From Nitrospirota bacterium (GTDB lineage: Bacteria > Nitrospirota > Thermodesulfovibrionia > UBA6902), in contig JACRMS010000032.1 of NCBI GenBank assembly GCA_016214845.1, positions 131,781 to 195,780 on the forward strand: a DNA stretch of 64,000 bases. Reading direction: 5' to 3'. A model generated the notes under the pieces. It had not been told where the DNA came from and searched no databases. It saw only the letters and a program-made list of their open reading frames with translations. The position numbers and the translations under genes were made by a program. Shown piece by piece: positions 36,444-44,465 of the stretch (position 1 is the stretch's first letter; each line of letters opens with the position of its first letter).

Positions 36444-37595
36444 TTAATATCTTACAGGTTTGTAAAATGAATCCCTCTCCACAGGGACCTTTCCTGCCTT
36501 TTCAATCAGATTTGTTAACTGGGCTTTAGTCAAAGCATTCCCTGAAAGCGCGCCTGCGGAGTGTGTGATCTTTTCCTCTATTATCGTGCCGTCCATGTCA
36601 TCAGCCCCGAACTTGAGCGCAAGCTGTGCGATCTTCTCACCAAGCATTATCCAGTAGGCTTTTATGTGCTGGAAATTATCGAGGAAGAGTCTTGAGATCG
36701 CGATGGTCTTCAGATCATCAATGCCTGAAGTATATCCGCAAGGTTTGAGATTTGAAGGTTCCGACTTCTGACTTAATTTTGTATTCATGGGATGAAACGC
36801 AAGGGGAATGAACGCCTGGAAGCCGCCTGTCCTGTCCTGAAGCTCCCGGAGTTTCAGCATGTGTTTAACCCTGTGCTTAAGTGATTCAAGATGGCCGTAC
36901 AGCATAGTGGCGTTTGTTTTGATCCCGGCATTATGAGCTGCTTCCATTACCTCAAGCCATTTTTTGCCGGAGACCTTTTCAGGACAAATTTTATTTCTCA
37001 CACGAGAATCAAATATCTCCGCTCCGCCGCCCGGCATGGAATCAAGGCCCGCGTTCTTCAGCTCACGAAGAGTTTCAGGGAGCGGCAGCCCGCTTATCTT
37101 TGAGAAATAGTCTATCTCAACCGCGGTGAAGGCTTTTATGTGAATGTGCGGGAGCGCCTTCTTGATCTCCTTAAGCATCTCCACGTAGAAATCAAATTGC
37201 CAGTCAGGATGTAATCCGCCGACAATGTGGACTTCGCTGAAAGACTGCGGCATAGGGCATGGGGCATGGGGCGAAGGGTTAGTTTCTTTTGCTATATGCC
37301 CTTTGCCCTTTGCGCTAAGCTTGTTGATGATCTCTTTAATGCTAAGCTCATACGCGCCTTTTTCTCCCCTGGAGCGGCTGAAGGCGCAGAATTTACAGCG
37401 GTTCACGCAGATGTTTGTCGGATTAATGTGATGGTTCTGGATGAAGTAGGCGTTCTTCCCGTTCTTTCTTTCGGCAATAATATTCGCAAGCCTGCCGATG
37501 GTGAAGATGTCCTCGCTCTCAAAGAGCACAAGCGCGTCTTCGGTGGTCAGGCGTTTTTCAGACAGGACCTTATTTTCAATTTTCTTTAAGGACAT
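36444..37595 (-). CDS. mqnE: Aminodeoxyfutalosine synthase
   Basis: A 383-aa radical SAM enzyme, first step of the futalosine route. The centre is CVNRCKFCAFSR (CX3CX2C); VHIVGGLHPDWQFDFY, MPGGGAEIF and AYWIMLGEKIAQLALKFGAD are typical. Between KLSA and EVHIVGG about 22 extra residues (KGKGHIAKETNPSPHAPCPM and on) come from an inverted GGGCATGG/ATGCCC micro-repeat in frame. A second short odd stretch SQKSEPSNLKPCGY precedes GIDDLK. The mqnE-mqnC order fits the route. Confidence 0.93.
   Translation of the reverse strand: MSLKKIENKVLSEKRLTTEDALVLFESEDIFTIGRLANIIAERKNGKNAYFIQNHHINPTNICVNRCKFCAFSRSRGEKGAYELSIKEIINKLSAKGKGHIAKETNPSPHAPCPMPQSFSEVHIVGGLHPDWQFDFYVEMLKEIKKALPHIHIKAFTAVEIDYFSKISGLPLPETLRELKNAGLDSMPGGGAEIFDSRVRNKICPEKVSGKKWLEVMEAAHNAGIKTNATMLYGHLESLKHRVKHMLKLRELQDRTGGFQAFIPLAFHPMNTKLSQKSEPSNLKPCGYTSGIDDLKTIAISRLFLDNFQHIKAYWIMLGEKIAQLALKFGADDMDGTIIEEKITHSAGALSGNALTKAQLTNLIEKAGKVPVERDSFYKPVRY
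37248..37318. repeat. GGGCATGG / ATGCCC inverted micro-repeat inside mqnE
   Basis: Arms GGGCATGGGGCATGGGGC and TATATGCCCTTTGCCC are near reverse complements. It is read in frame. A related stretch TATGCTCTTTGCCCTATGC lies at 10176. Confidence 0.75.
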
Positions 37596-37688
37596 ATTTC
37601 GCTGTATTGAAGTTTAAGTAGTCAGGAAATTATAACCTAAAAAGAGAGATTAGGCATAGTCGAATAAAAAGTTCCGGTGAAGCGCCCA

Positions 37689-37720
37689 TAGTAGTCATTC
37701 CCGTTTGTTCGGAATGACTG
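37689..37720. repeat. Repeat family D, short form
   Basis: Arms AGTCATTCC and GGAATGACT around CGTTTGTTC. A small hairpin upstream of mqnE. Confidence 0.5.
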
Positions 37721-37729
37721 ATTGAAAAC

Positions 37730-37772
37730 AAAAAAACAGGATCCAGAATACATTTTGTATCCTGAATCCTGT
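37730..37772 (-). terminator. Rho-independent terminator of htpX
   Basis: Read on the minus strand, a long hairpin (ACAGGATTCAGGATAC pairing with GTATTCTGGATCCTGT) is followed directly by TTTTTTTG. It lies just after the htpX stop. Confidence 0.85.
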
Positions 37773-37787
37773 GCCGGTCATCAAACG

Positions 37788-38630
37788 TTATCTTGCCATT
37801 GCTTCGAGTCTTTCAATCCTCTCTTCAATCGGCGGATGCGTGCTGAACAGTTTCATCAGCCCGCCGCCTGTAAGCGGATTGACAATGAACATATGGGCCG
37901 TTGCAGGCTGCGCCTCCATTGGTATTCTCTGTGACGCCATGTTCAGTTTCTTTAATGCGCCTGCGAGATATCTCGGATTTCCCGCGATCCTCGCGCCGCC
38001 CTCATCTGCCAAGTATTCTCTCGAACGTGATATAGCCATCTGTATGAGCATCGCCGCAATCGGGCCGACGATCATCATCACAATCGCAGCTATCGGACTT
38101 CCTCCATCATCGTCGTCGCGCCTGCCGCCTCCGAATATCATGGCCCACTGCGCCATCTGCGCGAGATAACTTATTGCGCCTGCAATTGTCGCAGCGATTG
38201 TGCTGATCAGGATGTCCCTGTGTTTTACATGAGCAAGCTCATGCCCGATAACTCCTTCAAGCTCTTCCCTGCTCAGTATCCTCATTATGCCCGTTGTCAC
38301 AGCAACTGCCGCATGTTCAGGATTTCTTCCTGTGGCAAAGGCATTCGGCTGGTCCTGCTCCATTATATAAACCTTCGGCATCGGAAGTTCCGCCTTCTGC
38401 GAGAGCCTTCTTACTATTGAGTAAAGCTCAGGCGCTTCATTTTCAGTTACCTCCTTTGCCCTGTACATCTTCAACACTATCTTGTCGCTGAACCAGTAGG
38501 AAAACAGGTTTATCATCAAGGCGAATATAAGCGCCATTGTCATGCCTGATCTGCCTCCAAGCGCGGCCCCTGCCCATACAAGGACGAGCGTAAGACCGAC
38601 CATCAGAGACATTGTTTTAAGTGTGTTCAT
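37788..38630 (-). CDS. htpX: Membrane zinc metalloprotease HtpX
   Basis: A 280-aa M48-family protease of the inner membrane, acting in quality control of membrane proteins. The zinc motif is [16 protein letters not shown] (HExxH), with the third ligand Glu near [16 protein letters not shown]-terminal helices and the [20 protein letters not shown] tail are typical. ATG 38630. A terminator follows. Confidence 0.95.
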   Translation of the reverse strand: MNTLKTMSLMVGLTLVLVWAGAALGGRSGMTMALIFALMINLFSYWFSDKIVLKMYRAKEVTENEAPELYSIVRRLSQKAELPMPKVYIMEQDQPNAFATGRNPEHAAVAVTTGIMRILSREELEGVIGHELAHVKHRDILISTIAATIAGAISYLAQMAQWAMIFGGGRRDDDDGGSPIAAIVMMIVGPIAAMLIQMAISRSREYLADEGGARIAGNPRYLAGALKKLNMASQRIPMEAQPATAHMFIVNPLTGGGLMKLFSTHPPIEERIERLEAMAR

Positions 38631-38756
38631 TTATTTGTCCCTCCGGAAATCTCGAAATTTGATTCTATTCTAACTCAAAGTTTATGCCAAAGCAATAATC
38701 GCGATATTCCAGGTTGGAAGAGATTATTGAGGAAATAATGCGAAGTGAACAGCACG

Positions 38757-38795
38757 AAAAAATATAACGGAAGATCTGATTGGACCTTCCGTTAT
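38757..38795 (-). terminator. Rho-independent terminator of the PEP-CTERM gene
   Basis: On the minus strand ATAACGGAAG pairs with CTTCCGTTAT across a 12-base loop, followed by a T-rich tract. Confidence 0.8.
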
Positions 38796-38822
38796 CTGGT
38801 AAGCGGTATTTTTATAATAATT

Positions 38823-39179
38823 TTATTTCTTTAATTTTTTTCTGTAAATGCCAAGACCTAAAAGCCCACTGCCAAGGAGTACCAGGGTGCTTGGTTCAGG
38901 GACTGTGGTACTGCCTTGAGAAGTTTCATCATGTGAAGGTGAGTCCAAGAGGCAATCATGATCGTTGTGGGAATCATGATTGCTGTCTGAGTCATGATCA
39001 TTGTCTGAGTCATGATCATTGTCTGAGTCATGATCATTGTCTGAGTCATGATCGTTGTGCGAGTCATGGCCACTGTGTGAAGAGTAGTTATCAAACGATA
39101 TAGACGTTCCAAAGCTAAGTACGGGTAGCAAAATGAGGCTTATAACTAATACCCCACAAATTGTAAAATGTTTTTTCAT
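38823..39179 (-). CDS. PEP-CTERM exported protein with Asp/His repeats
   Basis: A 118-aa protein. Signal peptide MKKHFTICGVLVISLILLPV, then a stretch of hexapeptide repeats SDNDHD and relatives (about 45 residues, rich in Asp and His, probably metal-binding), then the sorting signal VPEPSTLVLLGSGLLGLGIY and basic tail RKKLKK. PEP-CTERM signals target proteins for exosortase processing, usually in exopolysaccharide-producing species. ATG 39179 is preceded by GGAGG; the in-frame ATG 12 bases upstream overlaps that ribosome site. No exosortase gene is in the window. A sigma54-like promoter lies upstream. Confidence 0.88.
   Translation of the reverse strand: MKKHFTICGVLVISLILLPVLSFGTSISFDNYSSHSGHDSHNDHDSDNDHDSDNDHDSDNDHDSDSNHDSHNDHDCLLDSPSHDETSQGSTTVPEPSTLVLLGSGLLGLGIYRKKLKK
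38983..39054. repeat. 18-bp tandem repeat in the PEP-CTERM gene
   Basis: Four copies of the 18-mer TTGTCTGAGTCATGATCA (plus-strand reading) encode the SDNDHD units. Copy number is likely to vary between strains. Confidence 0.85.
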
Positions 39180-39240
39180 TGTTGCCTCCATATTTAATTT
39201 ATTTCAAAGTTAGCGTTTCGCTTTTCCTGATTTAACTAAA

Positions 39241-39256
39241 TGCAATATTTGTGCTT
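39241..39256 (-). promoter_or_regulatory. Sigma54-like promoter of the PEP-CTERM gene
   Basis: Minus-strand AAGCACAAATATTGCA has GC at -24 and TTGCA at -12 with the 5-base spacing of RpoN promoters. Its -12 side lies about 60 bp from the ATG. PEP-CTERM genes are known to be driven by sigma54 with the PrsK/PrsR system, which fits. Confidence 0.5.
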
Positions 39257-39582
39257 AACTGTAACCATCTGATTTTACAAGAAACATAAAAACAAGAAAG
39301 CGAAATAGGGTAAACTATTCCGACAAAACTGTAATGAAAATCGACATCGACAAGGTTTACAGTTAACTTTCAATGAAGAAACAAGTAGTTATAATTCAAA
39401 CCCCATTATTATGTGTAAATCAAGTTGACATTCTGATTTATTTAAAGATACTGGGAAGAAGTAAATCTATGAGTTGACTCGGACGACTGGTGGAATAATT
39501 AAAACTAATCTGCGTGCTGTAAAATATAATTTCTTTATGTTATAAAACTTAGTGCCTGAAAAAAATCTTTTGAGGAGGCTGA
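39257..39582. other. Spacer between divergent genes
   Basis: AT-rich; I see no gene. It holds the sigma70-like promoter at 39425 for the PPC-domain gene, listed separately, and no terminator. Confidence 0.5.
39425..39452 (+). promoter_or_regulatory. Candidate sigma70 promoter of the PPC-domain gene
   Basis: TTGACA (39425-39430), 16-bp spacer, GATACT (39447-39452), giving a leader of about 125 nt to ATG 39583. Confidence 0.4.
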
Positions 39583-40017
39583 ATGAAATACCAGACTGGT
39601 AAACCCGGACGGGTCCTTGTGGCAAAATTTGAAGATCATGACGATGTGCTTGCGAATCTTGTAAGCCTTGCAAAGGCGGAAAATATCAGGGCCGGAATTT
39701 TCTACCTCGTGGGCGGAATGCGTGAAGGGAGAATTGTTGTCGGACCTGAAACAGATGAAGTGCCGCCGAAACCGGTTTGGAAAACCCTTGGCGAATGTCA
39801 TGAGGTCGTTGGACTTGGGACCATCTTCTGGCAGGGTGACGAACCGAAAGTACATTTTCATGGGGCCTTCGGCAAGAAGGACATGGTGAAGGTCGGATGC
39901 CTCAGGGAACAATCGGAGACCTTCCTTGTGCTTGAGGCGGTGATAATTGAGATGGAGGGGATTACCGCTACGAGAGAACTCGACCCCGTCACCGGTTTGG
40001 TGCTGTTGAAATTGTAA
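39583..40017 (+). CDS. PPC/DUF296 domain DNA-binding-like protein
   Basis: A 144-aa protein composed of one PPC (DUF296) domain. LVSLAKAENIRAGIFYLVGG, ECHEVVGLGTIFW, then VHFHGAFGKKDMVKVGCL with the conserved HxH metal site. In plants PPC is linked to AT-hook DNA binding; bacterial single-domain forms are of unknown role. GAGGAGG precedes ATG 39583. Confidence 0.85.
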   Translation: MKYQTGKPGRVLVAKFEDHDDVLANLVSLAKAENIRAGIFYLVGGMREGRIVVGPETDEVPPKPVWKTLGECHEVVGLGTIFWQGDEPKVHFHGAFGKKDMVKVGCLREQSETFLVLEAVIIEMEGITATRELDPVTGLVLLKL

Positions 40018-40030
40018 AAATTATGGTCTT

Positions 40031-40063
40031 GCAGGGGCGGGCTGGTTTAAAACCAGCCCCTAC
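40031..40063. repeat. Palindromic repeat family A, at the 3' end of the Fis gene
   Basis: Arms GGGGCTGGTTT / AACCAGCCCC-type with GCAGGGGC and GCCCCTAC ends. On the minus strand its GTAGGGGC end supplies the TAG stop of the Fis-type gene. Confidence 0.8.
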
Positions 40064-40593
40064 TTCAAATCTTTTAATTTTATCTTCAGTGTTCCTATCT
40101 TGCTTCTCAATGTGTTGCGGTTGATGCCGAGTATCTTTGCTGCCTTGATCTGGTTGCCTTTTGTCTCTTTCAAAACCATTACAATCAGCGATTTTTCCAC
40201 TTCAGGTATTACCATGTCATAGAGGTTGAATTTTTCAAAACGGTTAATATTCTTCATGAAGCTTTTAAGCCGGACCTCGACAAATCTCCCGATGGATTTT
40301 GCCTGCCTCTGCTTAAAATCAAAATCTTCTATCTGAAGTACCGTTTCATCCGAAAGTATGCATGCCCTTTTTACAGCGGTCTCAAGTTCTTTTTCCCCGC
40401 CGGGCCAGTCGTATATCACAAGATGCTCTTCTATCTCTTTTGATAGTTCCTTATGCGCGGTGCCGAGCTGTACTTCTGACAATTTAATGAACTGTTTTGC
40501 AAGCGGGATTATCTCCGCCTTGCGCTCTTTTAACGGAAGAGGCGCTTTTGAAGAGTCCTGAAACAGTTCGGGCTGTGCTTTTTTTTCAGTCAT
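40060..40593 (-). CDS. Truncated NtrC-type protein: AAA+ lid and Fis HTH only
   Basis: A 177-aa protein. PLPLKERKAEIIPLAKQFIK and YDWPGGEKELETAVKRACIL match the C-terminal lid of sigma54-activator AAA+ domains, while the receiver and ATPase core (GAFTGA, Walker motifs) are absent. The C-terminal GNQIKAAKILGINRNTLRSK is a Fis-type helix-turn-helix. It could be a DNA-binding remnant or a true short regulator lacking sigma54 activation. The stop codon comes from a family A repeat. Confidence 0.7.
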   Translation of the reverse strand: MTEKKAQPELFQDSSKAPLPLKERKAEIIPLAKQFIKLSEVQLGTAHKELSKEIEEHLVIYDWPGGEKELETAVKRACILSDETVLQIEDFDFKQRQAKSIGRFVEVRLKSFMKNINRFEKFNLYDMVIPEVEKSLIVMVLKETKGNQIKAAKILGINRNTLRSKIGTLKIKLKDLK

Positions 40594-40611
40594 AAAAAAT
40601 ATCGTGAGTTG

Positions 40612-40684
40612 TCATGCTGAATTGATTTCAGCATCTAATTGTTACAGGAATTACCATGAGACCCTGAAACAAGTTTCAGGGTGA
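40612..40684. repeat. Repeat family D, two hairpins
   Basis: Hairpins ATGCTGAATTGATTTCAGCA and ACCCTGAAACAAGTTTCAGG-type between the Fis gene and panC. Ends GTCATG / GTGACA as in the other copies. Confidence 0.65.
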
Positions 40685-40688
40685 CAGG

Positions 40689-41549
40689 TCAGGACTTCTG
40701 CTGAAGGCTGTCGACAATTATATTATCGATCAATCTTGTCTTTCCAAACTTCACTGCAAGACATATTGCCACAGGCAATTTGATTTTTTCCACTTCTCCA
40801 AGATCAGCGGCAACTATCTCGACGTAGTCCATGACTGCAAGCGGTTCTGTGTGAATGAGCCTTCTCAGTTCCTCTTTGATCAATACCGCATTAACAATGC
40901 CATTGGAAACAATAAGCTCCTCCCCAAGCTTCAGCGCTTTATACAAGATCAGGGCCGCCTTTCTTTCTTCACTATTCAAGTATGTGTTCCTTGAACTCAT
41001 GGCAAGCCCGTCAGGTTCCCTGACTGTCGGGCAGACAATAATATCGATGGCAAAGTTTACTTCCCTTGCCAGTTTTATAATAACAACAGTCTGCTGAAAA
41101 TCCTTCTGCCCGAAATACGCCCTGTCCGGCATAACGACATTGAAAAGCTTTGCGACAACCGTTGCAACGCCGTTGAAATGTCCCGGCCTTGACGCGCCGC
41201 ACAGTATTGTTCCAATATTGCCAATGTTGATCGAAGTGGAAAAGCCTGCCGGATACATCTCCGCGGAATCAGGAAGAAAGACAGCGTTGACTTGAAAAGG
41301 GGAGAGTTTCTGCAAATCCCCTTCCGTGTCACGCGGATACTTTTTGAAATCCTCATTCGGCCCGAACTGAGTGGGATTCACAAATATACTGACAACGGTA
41401 AAATCATTTTCGTCTATCGAACGACTGACGAGGCTCAAATGTCCCTCATGAAGCGCCCCCATCGTAGGGACAAAACCGAGGGACTTGCGCTCTGCCTTTA
41501 ATTCCCTGCTGAGCGCCTGCATGTCTTTTATAGTTTTAATGAGTTGCAT
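40689..41549 (-). CDS. panC: Pantothenate synthetase
   Basis: A 286-aa cytoplasmic enzyme joining pantoate and beta-alanine with ATP. FVPTMGALHEGHLSLV (HIGH-like nucleotidyltransferase site), SIFVNPTQFGPNEDF, YFGQKDFQQ and MSSRNTYL are diagnostic. ATG 41549 (MQLIKTIKDMQALSREL) is the family start; a longer GLRVELA prefix is unlikely. Confidence 0.95.
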   Translation of the reverse strand: MQLIKTIKDMQALSRELKAERKSLGFVPTMGALHEGHLSLVSRSIDENDFTVVSIFVNPTQFGPNEDFKKYPRDTEGDLQKLSPFQVNAVFLPDSAEMYPAGFSTSINIGNIGTILCGASRPGHFNGVATVVAKLFNVVMPDRAYFGQKDFQQTVVIIKLAREVNFAIDIIVCPTVREPDGLAMSSRNTYLNSEERKAALILYKALKLGEELIVSNGIVNAVLIKEELRRLIHTEPLAVMDYVEIVAADLGEVEKIKLPVAICLAVKFGKTRLIDNIIVDSLQQKS

Positions 41550-41594
41550 AGCAAGTTCTACCCTTAACCCCAAAATATTCGGCAGGGTCTTCGC

Positions 41595-44309
41595 TCAACC
41601 TTCCTTATATTTTCTGAAATTCTTTACCAACTTTTCAAAGCTGTCCGGCTTGTACCTTTCAAAGTCTTCTTCATCCACAAAGACAAAATCATACTTGTAT
41701 CTTTTTTGTGAAGCATTGATGTCAGCGCACCAGTTTTTCAGCCTCTCTATCTTCAAAGGCACATCGAGGTCTTCAAGGCCCTTAGTCTCTACAACATATA
41801 TCTCCTTTTCATTAGCTTTGACTATAAAGTCCGGGTAGTAATTTGATATGCTGCCGTCGGCAGTCACATAGTCGAGCCTGAAATGAACGGCAAGATAGTT
41901 CTTTGCGTAAGAGACAATGTCAGGGCATTGCTCAAGGAATGATGCAAAAAGAAGTTCCAGACGGCTGTCTCCGATGATTTTGTTGAATATGCTTTTTTGA
42001 GGAACAAGAAAGCCCTGGTCTTTTACAACAAACGGCCTTGTCTGTCGCAATTTAATATAGTCCCGTATCTCGGCGCTTCCTTTATCAACAACTGTAAGCT
42101 CATTTATCTTTTTCTTGAATGTCTCGATTATGGTCTTGGTTGCTTCAAGCTCAGAGAGATTGCGAATTGTGTTCAAGTCATCAATATCCACCCGTCTATC
42201 AAATAGATATTCGGCTATAAAGGTTTTAACTTTTCCATAAAGCACATCATAGCCGCTTATCAGCCGGAGGTCTTTCATAATGGTCTGCGCAAAGTAACCA
42301 ATTACGCTCCTGTAGTCAGCAGCCATTGCCGAGTCAAGATATGTCGTGTGGGTAATCTCTCCGGTTGTTATATCTTTAAAAACAATCTCCCTTTTTTCCT
42401 CTTCTGAAAATTGCCTATATTGCACTTTCCTTGTGCCAAACAATGCCGGCTCAAGCTCTTTAAGATTTTTATATTCCCGGTAAATCCTTGGAGAAAGCAC
42501 AGGGATCTCTATATCAAGTCCGTCAATGTCCTTTTTCCTGTTTTCATTGTCTATCTCAATTATGATCGGAGCCTTTGCAGCAGTGCCTTCTCCCATCGGC
42601 TTGCGCTCAAGCTCAACGCCCTCGCTCTGGATTGACTCCACAAAATCCATAAAGGCATTGGTTCCGACAACGCTTACATACTCTGTTGTATCAGTTCCCG
42701 GATACATCCTTCTCAATCCCCTGCCAAGGGTCTGCTCCGGAAGGATATTGCTCTTTGCGGCATATGCCCTCAAGCCGACTATTGTCGTTACATTCCTTAC
42801 ATCCCAGCCTTCCTTAAGCATGAGAACTGAGACAATCACCTTAAATGGGCTTTCCATTCCGTCAATCTTATTAGAGGCCTTTCTCAGCTTTTCAAGTTCC
42901 TCTTTGGACTTTTTAGAATCAGCCTCAGATATGTCCCCGTTGTTGTTTGTATGAATAACAAGCACGGCATCTTTGAAATCAGGATAGGTATTCTCAAGAT
43001 GTTCTGCCACATCATCGCAGTTTTTTGTGTCATCAGTCATTATGAAGAGCACAGACTTTTTACCCATCTTCTCATGTTCAGTAGATGCCTTGCGCCATTC
43101 TTCCACACCAAGCGCAACATAGTCTGCGTATTTTTCCGTATAGCGTGAGCTTTGGCGCTCCTGAAGTTTCGCCCGGCTTGCCGCATCCGGCAATACAGGA
43201 TGCTTGACCACATTCTGCGTAATCGCCTCAACGAGCGGATAGTCCGAAACCGTCTGCACGAAGATCGCTCCGTTATTGTGTTTGGGAGTCGCCGTTACAT
43301 CTATCTGTAGAGAAAGAAAGTGGTCTTTCTGCTTCAGGCGGTTGTGTATGTCTTCGATGGATTTGAACCACGCCAGACGATTGTCGTGGATATGGTGCGC
43401 CTCATCATTGATAACAATAAGCTCGTCAATCTCACGGACAATAACACCGAGGTCAACCTTTGAATCAGTAGTTTTCCCCGTAGGTCTTTTGCCAAGAAAG
43501 TAATCCGTCAGGTCTTCGTCGTCAAAGTTCGGCTCAATGTCATCTCCGGCATACACACGGTGAATGTTTGTGAGAAAGATATTGCCGGTCTTGCGGATAA
43601 TGGACACATCATCCTGAATATGCAGGGTCAGTTGAAAATCGTCCTGCCAGTTTCTGCCCTCATAGCCATTATCAGGCAAAAGCGGATCATCAAAGAAAAC
43701 CCTGAGCCCGTCAAAGTCGGCTCGCAGACGGTCAAGGACAATAATATTGGGCGCAATGATGAGGAAGTTTGTTGACAGCTTTGAGTCCGGCTCATAGAGC
43801 TTATGAAAATAACACCATGTAACTATGAGACTCATGACCTTTGTCTTGCCGCTTCCGGTTGCCATCTTTATTACAAGACGGAGCCAGTCCTCATCGAACA
43901 TCCCTGCCGATACCGCGCCTGACGAATCGTAACGGATCAGGTCATATTTGTCCTTGACCTTAACGACTTCATAAAGATAGATAACGGTCTCGATAGCTTC
44001 ACGCTGAGCGAAGTAATAGCGGAATTCATACCCCCCTTTAGTTCCCCCCTTATCAAGGGGGGATTGAGGGGGATAGGGCACAATGTGTTCTGTCTTAAAC
44101 CACCAGCAAAGGAGTGCCTTGCTTGTTTCGGTCGCCCCTTCATAACCGGAATCACGCCATTGCTTTACATCCCTCCGTATTTTGTTGACCAGCGGGGGCA
44201 GGAGCTTGCCGTAGCTTGATTCCCGAAGGGCCTCATCAGCCGGAAACCAGCGGATGTCGGGATGAAGGATTTCATAGGGTGAATTTGGAAATGAAGGATG
44301 TATTGCCAT
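41595..44309 (-). CDS. Type III restriction enzyme, Res subunit
   Basis: About 904 aa. A DEAD-type SF2 translocase with Walker A MATGSGKTKVMSL, motif II VINDEAHHIHD and motif VI QTLGRGLRRMYPG, followed by a C-terminal PD-(D/E)XK nuclease (YYPDFIVKANEKEIYVVETK). It cuts DNA with the Mod subunit after ATP-driven translocation. Near the N-terminus, YPPQSPLDKGGTKGGYEF is encoded by an in-frame family B repeat that has no place in normal Res. Start ATG 44309; an upstream TTG is possible. Confidence 0.88.
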   Translation of the reverse strand: MAIHPSFPNSPYEILHPDIRWFPADEALRESSYGKLLPPLVNKIRRDVKQWRDSGYEGATETSKALLCWWFKTEHIVPYPPQSPLDKGGTKGGYEFRYYFAQREAIETVIYLYEVVKVKDKYDLIRYDSSGAVSAGMFDEDWLRLVIKMATGSGKTKVMSLIVTWCYFHKLYEPDSKLSTNFLIIAPNIIVLDRLRADFDGLRVFFDDPLLPDNGYEGRNWQDDFQLTLHIQDDVSIIRKTGNIFLTNIHRVYAGDDIEPNFDDEDLTDYFLGKRPTGKTTDSKVDLGVIVREIDELIVINDEAHHIHDNRLAWFKSIEDIHNRLKQKDHFLSLQIDVTATPKHNNGAIFVQTVSDYPLVEAITQNVVKHPVLPDAASRAKLQERQSSRYTEKYADYVALGVEEWRKASTEHEKMGKKSVLFIMTDDTKNCDDVAEHLENTYPDFKDAVLVIHTNNNGDISEADSKKSKEELEKLRKASNKIDGMESPFKVIVSVLMLKEGWDVRNVTTIVGLRAYAAKSNILPEQTLGRGLRRMYPGTDTTEYVSVVGTNAFMDFVESIQSEGVELERKPMGEGTAAKAPIIIEIDNENRKKDIDGLDIEIPVLSPRIYREYKNLKELEPALFGTRKVQYRQFSEEEKREIVFKDITTGEITHTTYLDSAMAADYRSVIGYFAQTIMKDLRLISGYDVLYGKVKTFIAEYLFDRRVDIDDLNTIRNLSELEATKTIIETFKKKINELTVVDKGSAEIRDYIKLRQTRPFVVKDQGFLVPQKSIFNKIIGDSRLELLFASFLEQCPDIVSYAKNYLAVHFRLDYVTADGSISNYYPDFIVKANEKEIYVVETKGLEDLDVPLKIERLKNWCADINASQKRYKYDFVFVDEEDFERYKPDSFEKLVKNFRKYKEG
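44031..44072. repeat. Repeat family B, in-frame copy in res
   Basis: CCCCCCTTTAG, a central palindrome (CCCCCCTTATCAAGGGGGG-type) and GATTGAGGGGG on the plus strand. Translated YPPQSPLDKGGTKGG on the minus strand, frame kept. Confidence 0.85.
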
Positions 44310-44465
44310 AATGTTATTTACTGAGTTCAACCCATCGGACAAGATGTAATCCCATAGCTTGTTTTAAATTAGTTTTCATGTAAATAGATTTAATTAGATT
44401 GAAACTAACATATTGTTTTTAGTATGCAATTTAATTCCAATGCAAAAATTACATTTAAAATAGAT

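Noticed and set aside
38983..39054. CRISPR array
   Set aside because: 18-bp units in direct tandem without spacers, inside a coding sequence.
38780..39103. Cys/His-rich protein on the plus strand (SHDHC repeats)
   Set aside because: It is the antisense reading of the 18-bp tandem in the PEP-CTERM gene, which has a signal peptide and sorting signal on the other strand.
44310..44465. Promoter or small gene between the AlbA_2 gene and res
   Set aside because: AT-rich with repeated TAGATTTAATT words, but I find no convincing ORF or promoter.
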